From the NCBI GenBank assembly GCA_037951105.1, contig JBAMJV010007134.1:62001-126000 (forward strand): a DNA stretch of 64,000 nucleotides, in the 5' to 3' direction. Shown in pieces: positions 12,958-25,965 of this stretch. The position numbers and the translations under genes are program-made. The notes below the pieces were generated by a model. It had not been told where the DNA came from. It made no database searches and was given only the letters and a program-made list of their open reading frames with translations. Every line of letters starts with the position of its first letter. The first letter of the stretch is position 1. This DNA comes from Echinarachnius parma (Eukaryota; Echinodermata; Echinoidea; Clypeasteroida; Echinarachniidae).

Positions 12958-13056
12958 TAATGTACCTATTGACCTTTAAGGGAAACAAGAAAAGTGGCCT
13001 CTACAGACAGGTTCCATAACATTGTGTTCCTCTATCACTTTTGGTGGCCATATTAG

Positions 13057-13633
13057 TCCCGGGGGGGGGGGGGGGGGGGGGGGGGGTCTGTCCTCATTGA
13101 AAGGGGGGTATCATGCGTGACCAAGAAAACGAGTAATTAGGGTGTTTTTTTACGATCAAGCGAGATACTCGAGTATCTCGTTTAGGGTATCAAAATCACC
13201 CAAAATCAGGAAAAAGGGTATCTTTTTTAGGCTGATGAATTACTCGTTTAGGGTCTCAAAAAGATGAATTACTCATTTAGGGTCTCAAAAACTCAGCTTA
13301 CTTGCTTAGGATATCAAAAATAGTTATAACTTGCTTTTAATAGGGGTTTACAAAAAAAAGATTACTTGCTTAGGGTATCAAATATAGTTATAACTTGCTT
13401 AGGGGTTTACAAAATATTGATTACTTGCTTAGGGTATCAAAAATACTTGCTTAGGGGTTTACAAAAAATTGATTACTTGATTAGGGTATCAAATTACCGA
13501 AAATCATACTTACTTAGGGTGTATTTTTTGCACCACGCAAATACTCGTTTAGGGTGCTTTTGGCAAGTCCTTGGTCACGCATGATACCCCCCTTTCTATG
13601 AGGACAGACCCCCCCCCCCCCCCCCCCCCCCGG
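13057..13633. mobile_element. Inverted-repeat element with G/C-run ends and 7-bp target duplication
   Basis: Starts with a G run, then GTCTGTCCTCATTGAAAGGG and TATCATGCGTGACCAAG. It ends with the complement CTTGGTCACGCATGATACCC then CTATGAGGACAGAC and a C run. ATATTAG flanks both sides (13050-13056 and 13634-13640). The interior is tandem repeats of TTACTTGCTTAGGGTATCAA-type units. Confidence 0.85.
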
Positions 13634-13665
13634 ATATTAGTATCTGACTATAGGCAGGTTGACTG

Positions 13666-14052
13666 CTCTAGGCAGGTGGCCATATAGGTTTGACTGATAT
13701 CTAAAGAACAAGTAAGTGAAGGGATCATAAAACATGAACAGGCTGGAGTTTTTACAAGAGAAAAGGAGAGGACAAAGTAAGAAAGGAGCAGGCTAGAGTG
13801 AACAGTAACAAAATAAGTAAACAGATGTGGCTTGGCCTGGCACTGGACTATGAAGTACATAAATGTACATTAGACTTAGAGTCAAGGGCGAAGCTTGGAA
13901 TCTGGGGAATTAGAATAGTAATGAATGGGTAAGTAAAATGAGTAATAATTATCTCAATTCAAGTTGAAAGAGGATGGTTGTTCCCGAATCACACTTTGCG
14001 ATGGATCTCACATTCTGTAGTATGAACGCTAGAGTAAGGCAGCATTGCGCAT
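13666..14052. other. Unassigned DNA
   Basis: No supported feature. Confidence 0.35.
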
Positions 14053-14681
14053 GCGATCGCGTAGATCGACAAATCTAGCGCTTTCATGGCCTCTTTGACA
14101 TTATTACTGAAATATTTTACTGTCGGCCTTCTAGCGCTAGACTGACGCCCATCGTGCAGGCCAAGAACAGCTTGATCGTGATCTTCTGGTACCAGAAGTG
14201 TACCAGAAGATTACGGAATGGCAGTTACTGGCAGTCATACATACATGAAAATATGGGTTTTGCGCTTGTTATTACAGAAATATCAATATATCTCTGGCAA
14301 CTATGATACATAAACTCACGATCTAGTTTGCCCCCACTACATGACATGTCTTTTTGACGCTAATTTTGTTGTATTTAAAAACGCTTTTCAGCAAACGTTG
14401 CAAAACTTTTTGCACACAGCGTTCAAATGGTGGGTACGGTACAGTGACCAGTCGGGTCGCCCCGGCCCCCCATATCCATCCGGTCGCCCCCGTACGTACG
14501 CATTATGACTGCCAGTAACTAACTGCCATTCCGTAATCTTCTGGTACCAGAAGATCACGCTGTTCTTGGCCCGCACGACGGGCGTCAACGTAGCGTCTAG
14601 CGCTAGAAGGCCGACAGTAAAATATTTCAGTAATATGTCAAAGAGGCCATGGAAGCGCTATTTGTCGATCTAGCGATCGCG
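14053..14681. mobile_element. Large foldback inverted repeat, arms about 180 bp
   Basis: The left arm (about 14053-14240: GCGATCGCGTAGATCGACAA, ...ACAGTAAAATA-complement, ...TCTTCTGGTACCAGAAG) is complementary to the right arm (about 14505-14681). The spacer is about 265 bases. There is no coding frame. Confidence 0.85.
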
Positions 14682-15050
14682 CTGTTTATTGAAACCGGCA
14701 CCCCTCTACTGCCCATTGACAATGCATGCAACTAAAAAGCTACACTGCAACTTTGTGTGGGACATTGGCATCGTTTCTGAGTGGACAATGTCTAATTTCT
14801 ACTCAAAAGTTAACTGTGATCAGCGCCGTCCGTAGGACGGCGCTGTGAAGACGAAACGTTAAAAATTTTGTAGGAAATTTGCCGAAGGGTGGTTTCAAGA
14901 ACTTTCCATCTATTATTATTATTTTTTTTTTAGTTCTAGACATTAATTAAACATTCAACCTACCTTGCTTGCTATTTAAATTGTTGCAAAAGAATGATAA
15001 CTTAGCTCAAATTGATGATGATGATGATGATGACTATTATTTCCTTCGTC

Positions 15051-15191
15051 TTTGTTCGCTGCATGCAATGTCAGGTGACCGAAAACTCGTCGGCAATGCA
15101 TAGCGCATGCGCGGGGCGATCGGTTGATCGGGTACAGGGGGTGCATTGCCGACAAGTTTTTGATCACCTGATATTGCTTGCAGCGAACAAA
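15051..15191. mobile_element. Inverted-repeat element with TTTGTTCGCTGCA ends
   Basis: The arms TTTGTTCGCTGCATGCAATG to CGTCGGCAATGCA and the complementary TGCATTGCCGACAAG to CAGCGAACAAA pair with few mismatches around a GC-rich loop. The frames covering it on both strands are by-products. Confidence 0.8.
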
Positions 15192-16325
15192 TTCGGATAC
15201 CATTTTCGTCACTTCTGTAATCTTGCCAGTTTTATAGTAAATTTCAGGATAAATCAAACGAATGGAGCATCAGACGTTTTGCAATTTGGATCATTGATGT
15301 CCATGCATAACATAATTCGTAAGTATGAACCGAGATATGTTATTTAAAGTATGATATATATATTTTTTTTATAAGTGTGTTTGCCGTTAAAGCCTATCAA
15401 GTGTTACCATCACGGTATACACACCTCAGTATGCCAGGCGCCGTACTACGTACGGCGCCTGGTTAGGTTACTCAAAAGTTTGCCCAAAGCAGTTCTAATC
15501 GGAGGCCAGGGTAGCCGGCACATGCGCACAATAACACGAGCAATTTTTTACGAGCGCAAACAAGCATTTTACTCAGGGGGGCCAGTTAAAAAAAGCAGTG
15601 CCGATGGCGATGCATGTTAGTTGTTACACTGTCTTAGGTCATTTTCCATACTTGAATGTTCATGCAGTTTTTACTATTGGAAAGGTGTTTATCAACATTA
15701 ATGATTAAACATCATTTACTTTTTGAAGTTGAACAAAGTAAATTAAAAGTTAAACAAACAAGACTGTGTAAACTTAGCTCAATTAAATCTAAGTCCAAAA
15801 CAAATACGATTTAAAGCTCAGCCTCTAAATCATACATGCCGTAATATAATCAAGTTAGTCACCAAAATTTGATGTAAGAATCACTCCGTCAGAAAGTCAA
15901 CCCTGAATCCAAACTGCACTGCATGCAACTGAATGTGGATGGTCAATAGTGCCCGTCAGTGATGATTCTTGAGACGACTTGTTTACGCGCCTGCGGTGCG
16001 ATTTCGCGAAGACGTTTTCACTTTCTGTAAAATCTCCTGGTTGAAGAAACCAACATTTCTCACTTGTCCGTAGTTCAAAAGATGGTAAAATTAAACCATT
16101 CCTGTGTATTAAATTAGCGTGAACATTTGTTTACAAGCACATAACTTCAATATTTATATTCGTAGTCGAGATCTACTTCGTAAGGTCCCTTGCGTGCTAG
16201 CTGCGTTCGGATTTGCACGTATTCGATTCATTATGCGCTGCATGCATGCAATGCAGCATAATGCATACGGATCGGAATACAGTATAGTATGCACATGACA
16301 CGCGCTTTCCGTCGAGCGATCCCCG
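15192..16325. other. Unassigned DNA, partly CpG-rich
   Basis: CpG content rises at 15.95-16.32 kb just before the candidate start exon below. No other feature is supported. Confidence 0.4.
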
Positions 16326-16368
16326 ATGTCAACAAATATGGCGGAGTTACTGGCTACGTTCACTCTTG
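16326..16368 (+). CDS. Candidate first coding exon on the plus strand
   Basis: A CpG-rich upstream region leads to ATG at 16326 (and a second at 16338 in the context AATATGGCGGAG, which resembles a YY1 start-site element). It encodes MSTNMAELLATFTL and ends at donor CTTG|GTAGGT in phase 1. I cannot find the next exon, so this is a weak candidate for a separate gene. Confidence 0.25.
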
Positions 16369-17260
16369 GTAGGTGTACAATAAAAAAACATTATCACATA
16401 TTCATCAGTACATTTATTTAGAGATACAAAATATAGTATAACATGAAATATAAATCAATTTAAATTGAATTTACGTATTTTATATCTGATTTTGGTAATT
16501 AAAATCGTGTTATAATATTATAATTATCTACATTATAATAATTTCACCCTATCACAAAATAGAACATGCCACGCTGACCTATTTATAGCGCCAGGGGTGA
16601 AGAACCGTACCCACGGATGCTATGTCCTTACCCCTGCCCCTGGCCTTGAAGAATCCTGCAAGAAGGATGTTTTGGTCTGAAACTTCTTTTTCCCGACCTC
16701 GGACAACCCTTTGAGGTCTTATTCATTTTGCTCGTCTGAATAATATCGGGGGGGGGGGGGGGGGGGTGGTTGAAAATATATTAGTTATGCAGATTGCAGA
16801 AAGAGATGGTGGTGTCCACAAACTAGGCCTATTCCTGAATCTTGATAGCTTTACGGTTTGGCGCAAGAAGAGCAAACATTAATTTTTGAAGGGGCGTGGC
16901 AGGGGCGTCGTGGCACTAAGGATGCATGCCGCCGTTTGGACCTTGGTGAAGCCAGTGTGAAAACCATAGAGTAACTGAAAACAGTCAAATACAAAATCCC
17001 TCCAAAACGGTAGAGGATTCCTTTATACATGCAGCGCGTCACGACTGTCGCGGTTTTGAATATTTAGGCGAACGCGTTGCGCGTAGCGAGATGAGGTCTC
17101 CTCAAAAGTTTAGCAGTTTTGCTTAGATTTATGCAAAAACTGATTAGATATAAGTAAACTAGCATAAATCTAAGCACGAAAAGTTTTTGTAAAACTATAA
17201 CGTGAATGTATTCTCCGATTTTGAAATGTAGTTATCACTCAACCATGCTTGACCCGTGCT
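16369..17260. other. Unassigned DNA
   Basis: Includes a G-run at about 16750-16766. A stretch at 16.57-16.70 kb is less AT-rich, but I cannot support an exon. Confidence 0.35.
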
Positions 17261-17636
17261 TAAATGGCCTAGTAACTTTGTTGGCAAGTGCAAAAAGTGA
17301 TGAGTGGTTAATAAAATGTGTATTGGAGTGATCTGATATGTCCACAAAGTAATGTGTGAAAATGTCACGTTAATTGGATTTTTTTTGGCTGATATATAAG
17401 CCAAAATGCAAAGTGATATTCACTAACTCATTGTACACGCCTACACGGCATGAAATTATCCCGTAGACAATTTCACATCTGAACACTTCAAATATCTTTT
17501 GAACGAAATGGAAATTTGAAAAACCAAAACCTGTCCCGTGCTTTTATTGTTAATATGAATATGATAAGGTATGAGAGAACCACTAGAGTTCCAAGTAAGT
17601 GTTGAGGATTTGGACAATGTTACTAAGTCCCTTTAA
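17261..17636. mobile_element. T1-family TIR element
   Basis: TAAATGGCCTAGTAACTTTG to GTTACTAAGTCCCTTTAA, colinear with 996-1412. Confidence 0.65.
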
Positions 17637-18839
17637 GGGAGAAAATTAAAGTCAAGTCAGCCAGTATGCTTGCAGTAGTCTGCACATCTTATCATAAAAG
17701 ACAACAGACATTTTGCGCAAGTCTGTAGAAGATCCTGTTATTTGTTCTGTCGAGTTTCAACGCTTGATGAGATATTTTTTAGTTTTGTGAATGTTGAAAT
17801 AATGAAATTGATATTGGTGAATACCAATCTCTCATAATTCAAATCATTCAAATTTCAATCTCTCCCAAACTAGGATAGTTCACTTTTGGTATAGAGGGCG
17901 CTTCAAGAATTGCGATGTAATGAAAAACTGAGTGTCAAAGTTGAAAGAGCATACAATTTTAATGACAGAATAAAGTAACTTTATTTGATCAAAATCGGTT
18001 CAGAAACAGCTGAAATATCAATAGGCCTATAAATTATACGTATACATTATATCCGATCGGAATAATTCGATGATTTAAGAAAAAATATTTAACGGCTCTT
18101 TTTTATGGGCCGATATACTTTAAGTATTGATTACTTTATATTATTGTTTGTACATACAATGAAGGAAGACAATAATAGGCCTATATCAAATTCTCTCTAT
18201 ATATATATAAGATGATTAGATTGATTAACCGCTATTCTTATTGATATATACGCATTGTATTGTTGCCTTGTTGTAATTTTCTTATGTGTTTATTTTGTCT
18301 TGTGCCTGTCCTTCTTTCCTCCTGTTTCCTTCTGGCTGCTTAGCCTTTGTTCTCTTGTTTATATGTCTAGTCCTTTCTTGATGTTTTGTCTGTATTACCC
18401 AGTTTGTATCTATAAGGTTTTTGATAATGTTTTTTAAATAGGTGCTCTCGTTTCAAGCTGTGCTTTCGGAGATGTTCAACTCCAATTATATTGTTGCACA
18501 TTTTGTCAATGTATATGTTATTGAAAAGATTTGGAAATAAATGTTATATTGAACTGAACTGAAATGAACTGAAACAAATCATTGAATTTATTGTTTTATG
18601 TTCTTGCTTCATATATGCTGCTGTACATTGTAAGTTTATTTTGTAATAATGATGATTATAATCTTATTTGATCTGAATGAAAAATCAAATGTTGTATATT
18701 TATATTAATGAGGTGATTATTTTATGTATTGATTACTTTGTTATTATTTGTATGCAATGAATGAAGACAATCAATATTATTCAGTGGCGGATCTACGGGG
18801 CTGCCAAGTGAAAATGTGATGTGCATAGAAAAACGCCAT
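17637..18839 (+). other. Unassigned AT-rich DNA ending in a retroelement-like 3' tail
   Basis: At about 18455-18585 the sequence TTGGAAATAAATGTTATATT followed by GAACTGAACTGAAATGAACT resembles a LINE 3' end with a (TGAAC)n tail on the plus strand. The hydrophobic frame upstream is low-complexity T-rich sequence. Confidence 0.4.
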
Positions 18840-18840
18840 A

Positions 18841-19221
18841 CGTAACTGTCTAAATCCTCAAAATCCAATTGGAATTCTATAGCGGTTCCCTCATATACAT
18901 TGTTGTATTCGTATTAATAATAAAAGCATGGGACAGGTTCCGTTTTTTCAAATTTCCCTTTCGTTAAAAAGATATTTACGATTGAAGTGTTCAGATGTTA
19001 AATTATCCACTGGATCGTCGAAATCGTGTACAAAGTGAGTGCAATGAGTTAGTGAATATCACTTTGTATTTTTGCTCATTACTCGGCCATATAATGTCCA
19101 TTTAACTTGAAATTTTCACAGAACACCCAGTGGACATATCAGATAACAACAATTCCAACACATTGTATAAACCATTCATCACTTTTTGCACATGTCAACA
19201 AAGTTACTAGATCCCTTTAAT
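18841..19221. mobile_element. T1-family TIR element, reverse orientation
   Basis: Ends GTTACTAGATCCCTTTAA. The interior is the complement of the 996-1412 copy (TTGCACATGTCAACAAAG reversed relative to it). Confidence 0.65.
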
Positions 19222-19489
19222 AACCCTGGTCGGCTATAATGAAAAGGGTATCGGGAACTGTAAATTAGAACAAAATAAAATATAATTTTTTATTTTATAA
19301 CGCCATGGTAAATTTAGCATTTAGTAGTTTTAGTTAGGTAATAAATAAATAAAGGTAATATACGGTATTATGCGGGTTAGCGATCCTCAATTAAACATAT
19401 TGTTTATGAATATCGACCCCTTCATGGGATTATAAGAAGCGACCCTTTTCTTATAATAATGACCCCCTCATTAAAATTAGTGAGACTAG

Positions 19490-19670
19490 CAAATTTGGGC
19501 AAACCAAGACATGTTAGGACAAAATCATTCGGGCAAGCTAATGTCATAGATATTCGGGCAAACTGGTGTCGTATTCGGGCAGAATCACGGTCATTTGGGC
19601 AAAATTATGTCACCATTAGACAAAACAAACTTGCCATCTTCGAGCAAACTTTTTTTCGGGCAGCCTATAC
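19490..19670. repeat. Degenerate tandem repeat (TTCGGGCAAACT-type units)
   Basis: Six or so units of about 30 bp containing GGGCAAA separated by GTC(A/G)-rich bases. Confidence 0.55.
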
Positions 19671-19740
19671 TGAATGGCAAGGACCTCGATCTATCTCCCC
19701 GCCCTCTCTCTTTCTCCCTAATTTAGTACATTAAAGTCTT

Positions 19741-20729
19741 CTTACTTTTAAGTCAAAAAAAGCTTCTTTTTAATTCCAAGCAGGACTTGATCACTAAGCA
19801 ATTGATCCCTATCGATACTTTATGAGCAGCTATAGGGGATCGACGCACTCAATCTGCCATCGAAACTTTGCGATGAATATCAATGAACTGATCGACAAAG
19901 CGCTGTAATACTCTTCCCATTTTTATTGGGGGCGGTCCCCCAATACTGTTATTTTACTTTTAAATAATATGCATATAAATTGGCGGTTATTATTTTAATA
20001 CTTGTATACAACGTACCGGTGATATGAATACTTCCCAAGTCCCAAGATGTATATTATATCAACAAAATGTCATTTTCATACAAATTTGAATTATTGAATA
20101 TAACAAGATAAATAACCCTGGTAGAGATGAGTGGAATCAACACACCCAAAGAGGACAAACACCCGACAAACATGCATGTAGTGGCTTAGCCACGGGGGGG
20201 GGGGGGGGGGGGGGGGGCAACCCAGCAGTGACGTAGTGTGGTCGGAGCCGTCGGACTGAATGGGGGTGGGGCATGCTCTATGTATTTCTTTATTTTTTAA
20301 AGGATTTCCCCCCGATGATTTGTTATTATTTTTGTTACATTATTAGGGGGCACGTATACTCCCTCCATACCTCCGTATAGCTGTACATTGCAACCAAGTA
20401 TATATTTATGGGGCAAATAGGTGCGAGTAATTCAATCGGGAGGGGGTAGGCAACCGTAGCCCAATAATTGAATTGTTATTAAATTTAATGATGATTTATA
20501 TAGCGCCTAATAATTATAATACAATATCATCTCTAAGCGCTTTACAGTAATATATTAACACGGTCATTGGATACAATGCAAGCCTGCACACATTGTGCGC
20601 ACCATCTCCTCTCCCTGGGGAACTTTCCTTCCAAGTGGCTAATTTTTCTCTTCATTCGTTTCTTTTCAAGCAGGGATAAAGTGGGCATATATACATACAC
20701 AGTAGACACAAACGTACGCAAGACGCATG
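19741..20729. other. Unassigned DNA with a G-run
   Basis: A G-homopolymer lies at about 20195-20217. The sequence GATGATTTATATAGCGCCTA to CTCTAAGCGCTTTACAG near 20.49-20.55 kb is a SINE-like motif seen in many marine genomes. No gene is supported. Confidence 0.4.
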
Positions 20730-20763
<34 letters not shown>

Positions 20764-20806
20764 GACACACACACACACACACAGACACACACACACACTC
20801 ACACAA
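20730..20806. repeat. (CA)n microsatellite
   Basis: Imperfect CA dinucleotide run with interspersed AGACACAC. The Cys/Val and His/Thr frames across it are artefacts. Confidence 0.9.
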
Positions 20807-21649
20807 GTTTGCTAGTATCCAAAGAATTCTGAAATACTGGTATGCTTAACTAAGTTGCAGTACTCACAAATACTTTCTTAGACTTTAAAAGCCTTTCTTA
20901 GACTAAAAGCCCTTCTTAGACTTAAAAAGACTTTAAAAACCTGTAACCTGTCAAAAACTGATGAGTTCTAAGTACCAAGGTAAAATAAAAGACTAGGTAT
21001 AAGTATAATGACACACAAAATAAGACAAATTGAGTTATACTAATTATGAGATGAGCAAGAAATTTGTCATTTAATTACAGTGAATGAGCACATTAAAGAT
21101 GGCACACAGGGTTATATTGCATTGCAAGTCAAATTGAACATTGTACTGAGGCAAAAAATATACAAGACACAGATGAAATATTGCCAACAATAATCTTTTA
21201 GTATCTTTTATATAGTAAGTCACTTTTAGGCAATTGAAAATAGCCATTGGGAAGTTACACGCAAGTAGAAGAGGAAATCATAAAAAACAACTTCTACTGT
21301 AGATACCAAATTTAGTGTGATCTTGCGTTTTTTAGTCTTTGACATAACTGTTCTACATACAGTATGCCCAATCATTAATGGCACAATGTATGGGAACGAA
21401 CAAAGAATGTAGTAAGAGTAATGGAGAAAGCGTGTTCACAAGGTCGCAAAGAAAAGCATCATTGTATTTTTGTATGCAAGCTGAGTATTTTCAACCATAC
21501 AATACATAGTGGTACACATTACCTACTCATTGAAGTTTTCTACCTCATTAAATGAACATTTTAGATAGTACCAAATAATCAATCACTTGCATGCATTCTA
21601 ACTATACACTGAATTTAAATAATTGCATATACTGAACTTAAATTAAAGA

Positions 21650-21905
21650 TGGCATAATGAGTTGTTCAAGTTTGGCCAAGTGATACAGGCAATAACGACA
21701 ACAATGATAACGTATCAAAGGAAAGCTATACATACTAGAAAAAGAAAACATTAACAATAATGAGTTGTTCAAAGTTTTGCCACATGATACAAACATACAA
21801 TGGCAACACTAATAATGACAACTTATGTTATTTGTTTTTAAATTAAAGAAAATGAGTTGTTTAAATTTGGCCAAGTGATACAGGCAAATATGGCAATAAT
21901 ACACA
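21650..21905. repeat. Three-copy tandem repeat of about 85-110 bp
   Basis: Units share AATGAGTTGTTCAAGTTTGG followed by CCAAGTGATACAGGCAA and an ATGGCAATAATA-like end. Confidence 0.6.
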
Positions 21906-24900
21906 AATATAATCTATCTAAGCTTAAGTTTTGTTACTTTTCGTTGTACATTAGTCTCCACTTAATAGGGTAGCCTTTTGCAGGGCAATATTTATCCCTA
22001 AAACAGGAATACCTGATTTAAAAAAGTGGTAAAAGCTTTAGTCAAATCCAACCCCTTAATAACAGGAGTGCCCCTTTAAATGTTCCCCCATTATGCAGAG
22101 ACTACTCAAAGTTTAATTATTTTGTTATAAAACCACCCTGTTGAAAATGATGTAATTCCCTTTGTTGATATCCATACATGGCATTGCATTTTAATACGGA
22201 TAATATGTCATAACAAAAAAAAGCACCCTGTTTTTAAGTTAGCAAGTCCTGCAAGGCACACGGATGTGGACTGATCATTTTCAAGCAGCACAAGACGGAA
22301 AAGGCACAACATTAAATACAAAGGCATCGAAGGCTCTGTCGGAGTTTGCACGGTGCTAGGCTCCCTGAATCTACAGAGTACCGAAGTAGTAACATCACAT
22401 TTAATTGAGTAATAAATCTAAACCACTTAACCTTTGATTCTCTTGTTTGGTAGAGGGTTTGAGCTGGACCATTGCCTTCGTAGCAACTGCTAAAAATCTT
22501 GTGCTTGCCTGACATTGTTTAGAACCATTCATAATCTCTTATGTGAGTTAATGGAATTTCGACCTTATTATTTCAGTTTTGAAAAGATGTATATTTTGTA
22601 TTTATCCATTAATTTTTGGAAATTTGACTATTATGTTTGAATCAATCAATTTATTATTTATACATGTTTAATTTTTGATATTCAATGAATGTATTTCTTT
22701 ATCATTCGTATAATAACTTGTGAGATTATGTTAAAAATAAATTAATAAAATCAATCAAAATCATTCACGATGACAATAAATAGTTGTAGCGTCACACTTC
22801 CTTACTCTATAGATCATTGGGAAAAAGATAATTGGAGCTAGCACTAGGATAATTTAGCTCCCCACACATCCAAGAGAGCACCCTCCCCCAAAAATCGTGG
22901 GGGGAAATTTACATCGGAAATACTGATATAAACCCTTGAACCATTGGACGGCAACCTTATGTGGCATGCAGAATTTACTGCATGTACTAAAAAAAAATTA
23001 GTCCCTGTGAATATCCGCCACATTTGAGTATAAATAGTAGTATCAAACAAAAACAGCCCAATCTTTCAATCATAATCCCTAATACCTCAAATATGCTCAC
23101 AATCATGTGACAGTGAATGTTTAATGGGAAATGAATAATAAAATACTGTTACAGAAAAAAAATGTATCTATAATTAGCCTGGTAATACTGCCAAGATGAT
23201 GTGGATTAAAACAACAACTTTACTCTTGTCCTCGCTTTTGTTTCTATATTTCTACTGCCCCTTTTTTGCTTGAATTAAAGCAATCTGACTCAGAAATTAC
23301 TTGTATACAACATTGTGGGAAAAAAAATACTTCAGATAAACCACATTGTCGATACACACATCTTTGCATTTTTCCAGTTACTAAAATGTAACTAACTAAA
23401 TTCAACGCGAGGTTATCTTTCCCAGAATAACAAGTTGATATGATTTTTAGAATTAAAATATGATATAATATTGATAGCACATTGCAGGTTGGGGCGGAAT
23501 TTACCTTTTTTAAAGATTCACATTTTGTTGAAGAAAAAAAATCTGTTGGAAATTTAAAATAAAAGTATGCATGCTATATCCAAACAGGGTAATTTACAAT
23601 ATGTATACATTCAGATTTCTACATGCTACATAACCAGTATAAATTTTAAGCACTTCTTATAAATGAGATTATATATAATTAAATAATTGTCGTGCTGTAC
23701 AAGGTTTCTCATCAATTATAGTGGATTACAGTAAGGCTATGCATCAACCATATATAAAATTACACTAATTTACTACCATCATGATAAACAGAGACACAAA
23801 AAGAGAAGAAATATCATATACAACTTACATCAGTACCATAACTGACAGTACATACCATCAAATTGAATAATAACAATTATTTAATTGTGCAATTGTCCAG
23901 GTAACAGCAAATCTTTTGTTCAAATTAAAATTGGAGCTGCATGGCAAAAGTACTATACATGTACTATAGTACAGATTTAGTTTTGGTGCATTTATAAACA
24001 TGCAAAATCTGCAAATCATGGAATTTTACACCTCACAACTCATCACCATTATCCTAATAACTACAAATTAGGAACAAAAGTAAGATCTATCATGAACAGT
24101 AGTTTATTCCAAAAATAAGTTTAATACATTAAGCCAAACAACAGTATTGGGAAAGTTACGAAAACATTGGCAAAACGAATTGATCAATACTATTGAATTA
24201 GTATAAAAAAGGGCTTGTGTGGTAAAATCCAAACCTTAGTATTGTTAAATGCAGAAATATCGTTGGAACTTAAATTCTCGTTGTCAGCATGCCAGTTAGA
24301 TTTGGCCTAAATTCAACGTCCGTTCGTGCCGCTCCACTGGACTGGAAATCGGGTCGACAAGCCCGATAATGCCGTGCACTAGCTTTTGCTCACATAGCCT
24401 TGTGCACGCATCACATGCGGGTGAATTTCAAAATACAACCGTCAGCGATATCGATTTTTATACAAATCGTTTTCTAAAATTGCAAATATATCAATTAATA
24501 GGCAGTTTCTTGGCCAAATTGTTATAATCCCATATTAGTAAACATATATTTTTTCACACAGTTGGTGATAAGAGCGTACATTTCATTTTTTATGTTTGGG
24601 GCGTTTCCGATTACTGTTATTTGGCTTTAAGTTCACTTTTTGCTCCATTCATGTCAAACATGTATGTACACTTAGTTTTTATTTGTACGAGTCATCTTTA
24701 ACATAGCAATGCTAAATGCAATATATTACATGCTTTGCAAACATACCGATAAGCTTCATACAATGTATACATCAATGCAATTCAATGGAAAACTCACACT
24801 ATCCATAAGATTCGTCTATCTGATCAAAAGATCATCTAGCTATCGTCAACAAATTATGTAACTATGCTTGCAGACACTTCTATCCATTATCATTATCCTT

Positions 24901-25470
24901 CAACAGATATTCAAAAGTACTCAAGATATATATATGATTATATGCAAGGACATAATTTCTTTACAAGTCATACATATCAGTAGTTGTTTGATGTTAATTT
25001 CATTATGTTCATAATTTTTATTTATAGCTACAGATATACAGGAATGACTTTATAAGGCCAAAAGGATTAATTTTTGGATGAATTTTATTTACAATTTTTT
25101 TGAGCGGAGCATTAAAACAAATAAGTGAAACCTGAAGTGTATTTAATGACCAAAGACCTGGGGGGCGTTGCATAAAACTCAAAACGCAAAGTTGCGTTTG
25201 ATTTTCGACGCAAGTCACCAAACATCAAACGCAATATCCAAGAAATTCTGTTAGTGTAGCTCCATGCAACATCTTTTTCAGATGACAAGGCTAAGTATAA
25301 AGCAACAAGTAACCTTCTATTAAAGTTGCCAACTAATATCAGCTGAGTTGGTATCCTTGATGTTAGCCCCAGTTGCTATATATACAAAAACCTGCCTGTT
25401 GCATACTTAATGGCCTTATTATCCAAAATAGAGCAGGCATGAAAGTGAGCTTGCAGGATTTCAGGAGTAT
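21906..25470. other. AT-rich DNA downstream of the giant gene
   Basis: Possible 3' UTR near its right end and intergenic DNA elsewhere. A retroelement-like tail (AATAAATTAATAAAATCAATC) ends at about 22765. No supported coding exon. Confidence 0.45.
25084..25089 (-). promoter_or_regulatory. Candidate polyadenylation signal of the giant gene (AATAAA)
   Basis: AATAAA on the minus strand about 880 bases after the stop codon. A second copy lies at 25017-25022. If either is used, the 3' UTR is about 0.9 kb and contains the inverted-repeat element at 25.47-25.63 kb. A choice needs transcript ends. Confidence 0.35.
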
Positions 25471-25471
25471 A

Positions 25472-25631
25472 GGCCCAGAGGAGTGTTGCATAAAGAGTTG
25501 CAATTAATCGCAAGCCAGAAGCCAGAAAATGCGCCTAAATGCGCAAATCCGATTGGCTCAAGTGCGCATATATTTTCTGACTTGCGATCGATCACAACTT
25601 TGCAACTCTTTATGCAACACCCACCTGGGCC
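25472..25631. mobile_element. TGTTGCATAAAGAGTTGCAA-type inverted-repeat element
   Basis: The left end GGCCCAGAGGAGTGTTGCAT and the right end ATGCAACACCCACCTGGGCC are complementary, as are AAAGAGTTGCAATTAATCG and CGATCGATCACAACTTT more loosely. It lies in the putative 3' UTR of the giant gene. Confidence 0.8.
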
Positions 25632-25965
25632 CATATATTCCTGAACAAATGCTCGCTTAGTTGCTAGCTTAGCCTTTTTGGATGATAGGCAGCAAGTTAT
25701 TGTTTCAGATGCCCTTTCAAGTAAATCTAACAACCCAAGTTGGCAAGATTATCACTCTAGTTCACTTCTAAAATGTTCACTTGATGCCGCCATAGCCCTT
25801 TCATTTCATTATACCTGGTTACCATAATAGCAGGGTTCATTGAGGGGCCTAGTTATAATCATTATTGACATTTTTGATTGGATAATTTGAAACATGAATT
25901 GATTGCTAGTCCCGAAGCATGAGATGTTGACCATAGACCCAATCAGTATGGCATGTCCACCAGCT

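Larger units (their letters stand above)
12711..13665. mobile_element. CAGTCAAACCTGT-type TIR element carrying two nested insertions
   Basis: The left end CAGTCAAACCTGTGTATA and the right end TATAGGCAGGTTGACTG are inverted repeats of the family seen intact at 31149-31284. The interior GTGGCC...TTTTGGTGGCCA is split by the elements at 12736-12957 and 13057-13633. Confidence 0.75.

Noticed and set aside
15012..15347. A 111-codon plus-strand frame starting with seven Met
   Set aside because: It runs over an ATG microsatellite and an inverted-repeat element, with a competing frame on the other strand.
16154..16363. A 69-codon minus-strand frame in CpG-rich DNA
   Set aside because: CpG-rich DNA has few stops; no splice sites or family features support it.
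18255..18437. A hydrophobic 60-codon frame resembling a membrane peptide
   Set aside because: T-rich low-complexity sequence just before a retroelement-like tail; no start context or splice support.
20542..20815. Cys/Val-rich and His/Thr-rich frames
   Set aside because: They are translations of a (CA)n microsatellite.
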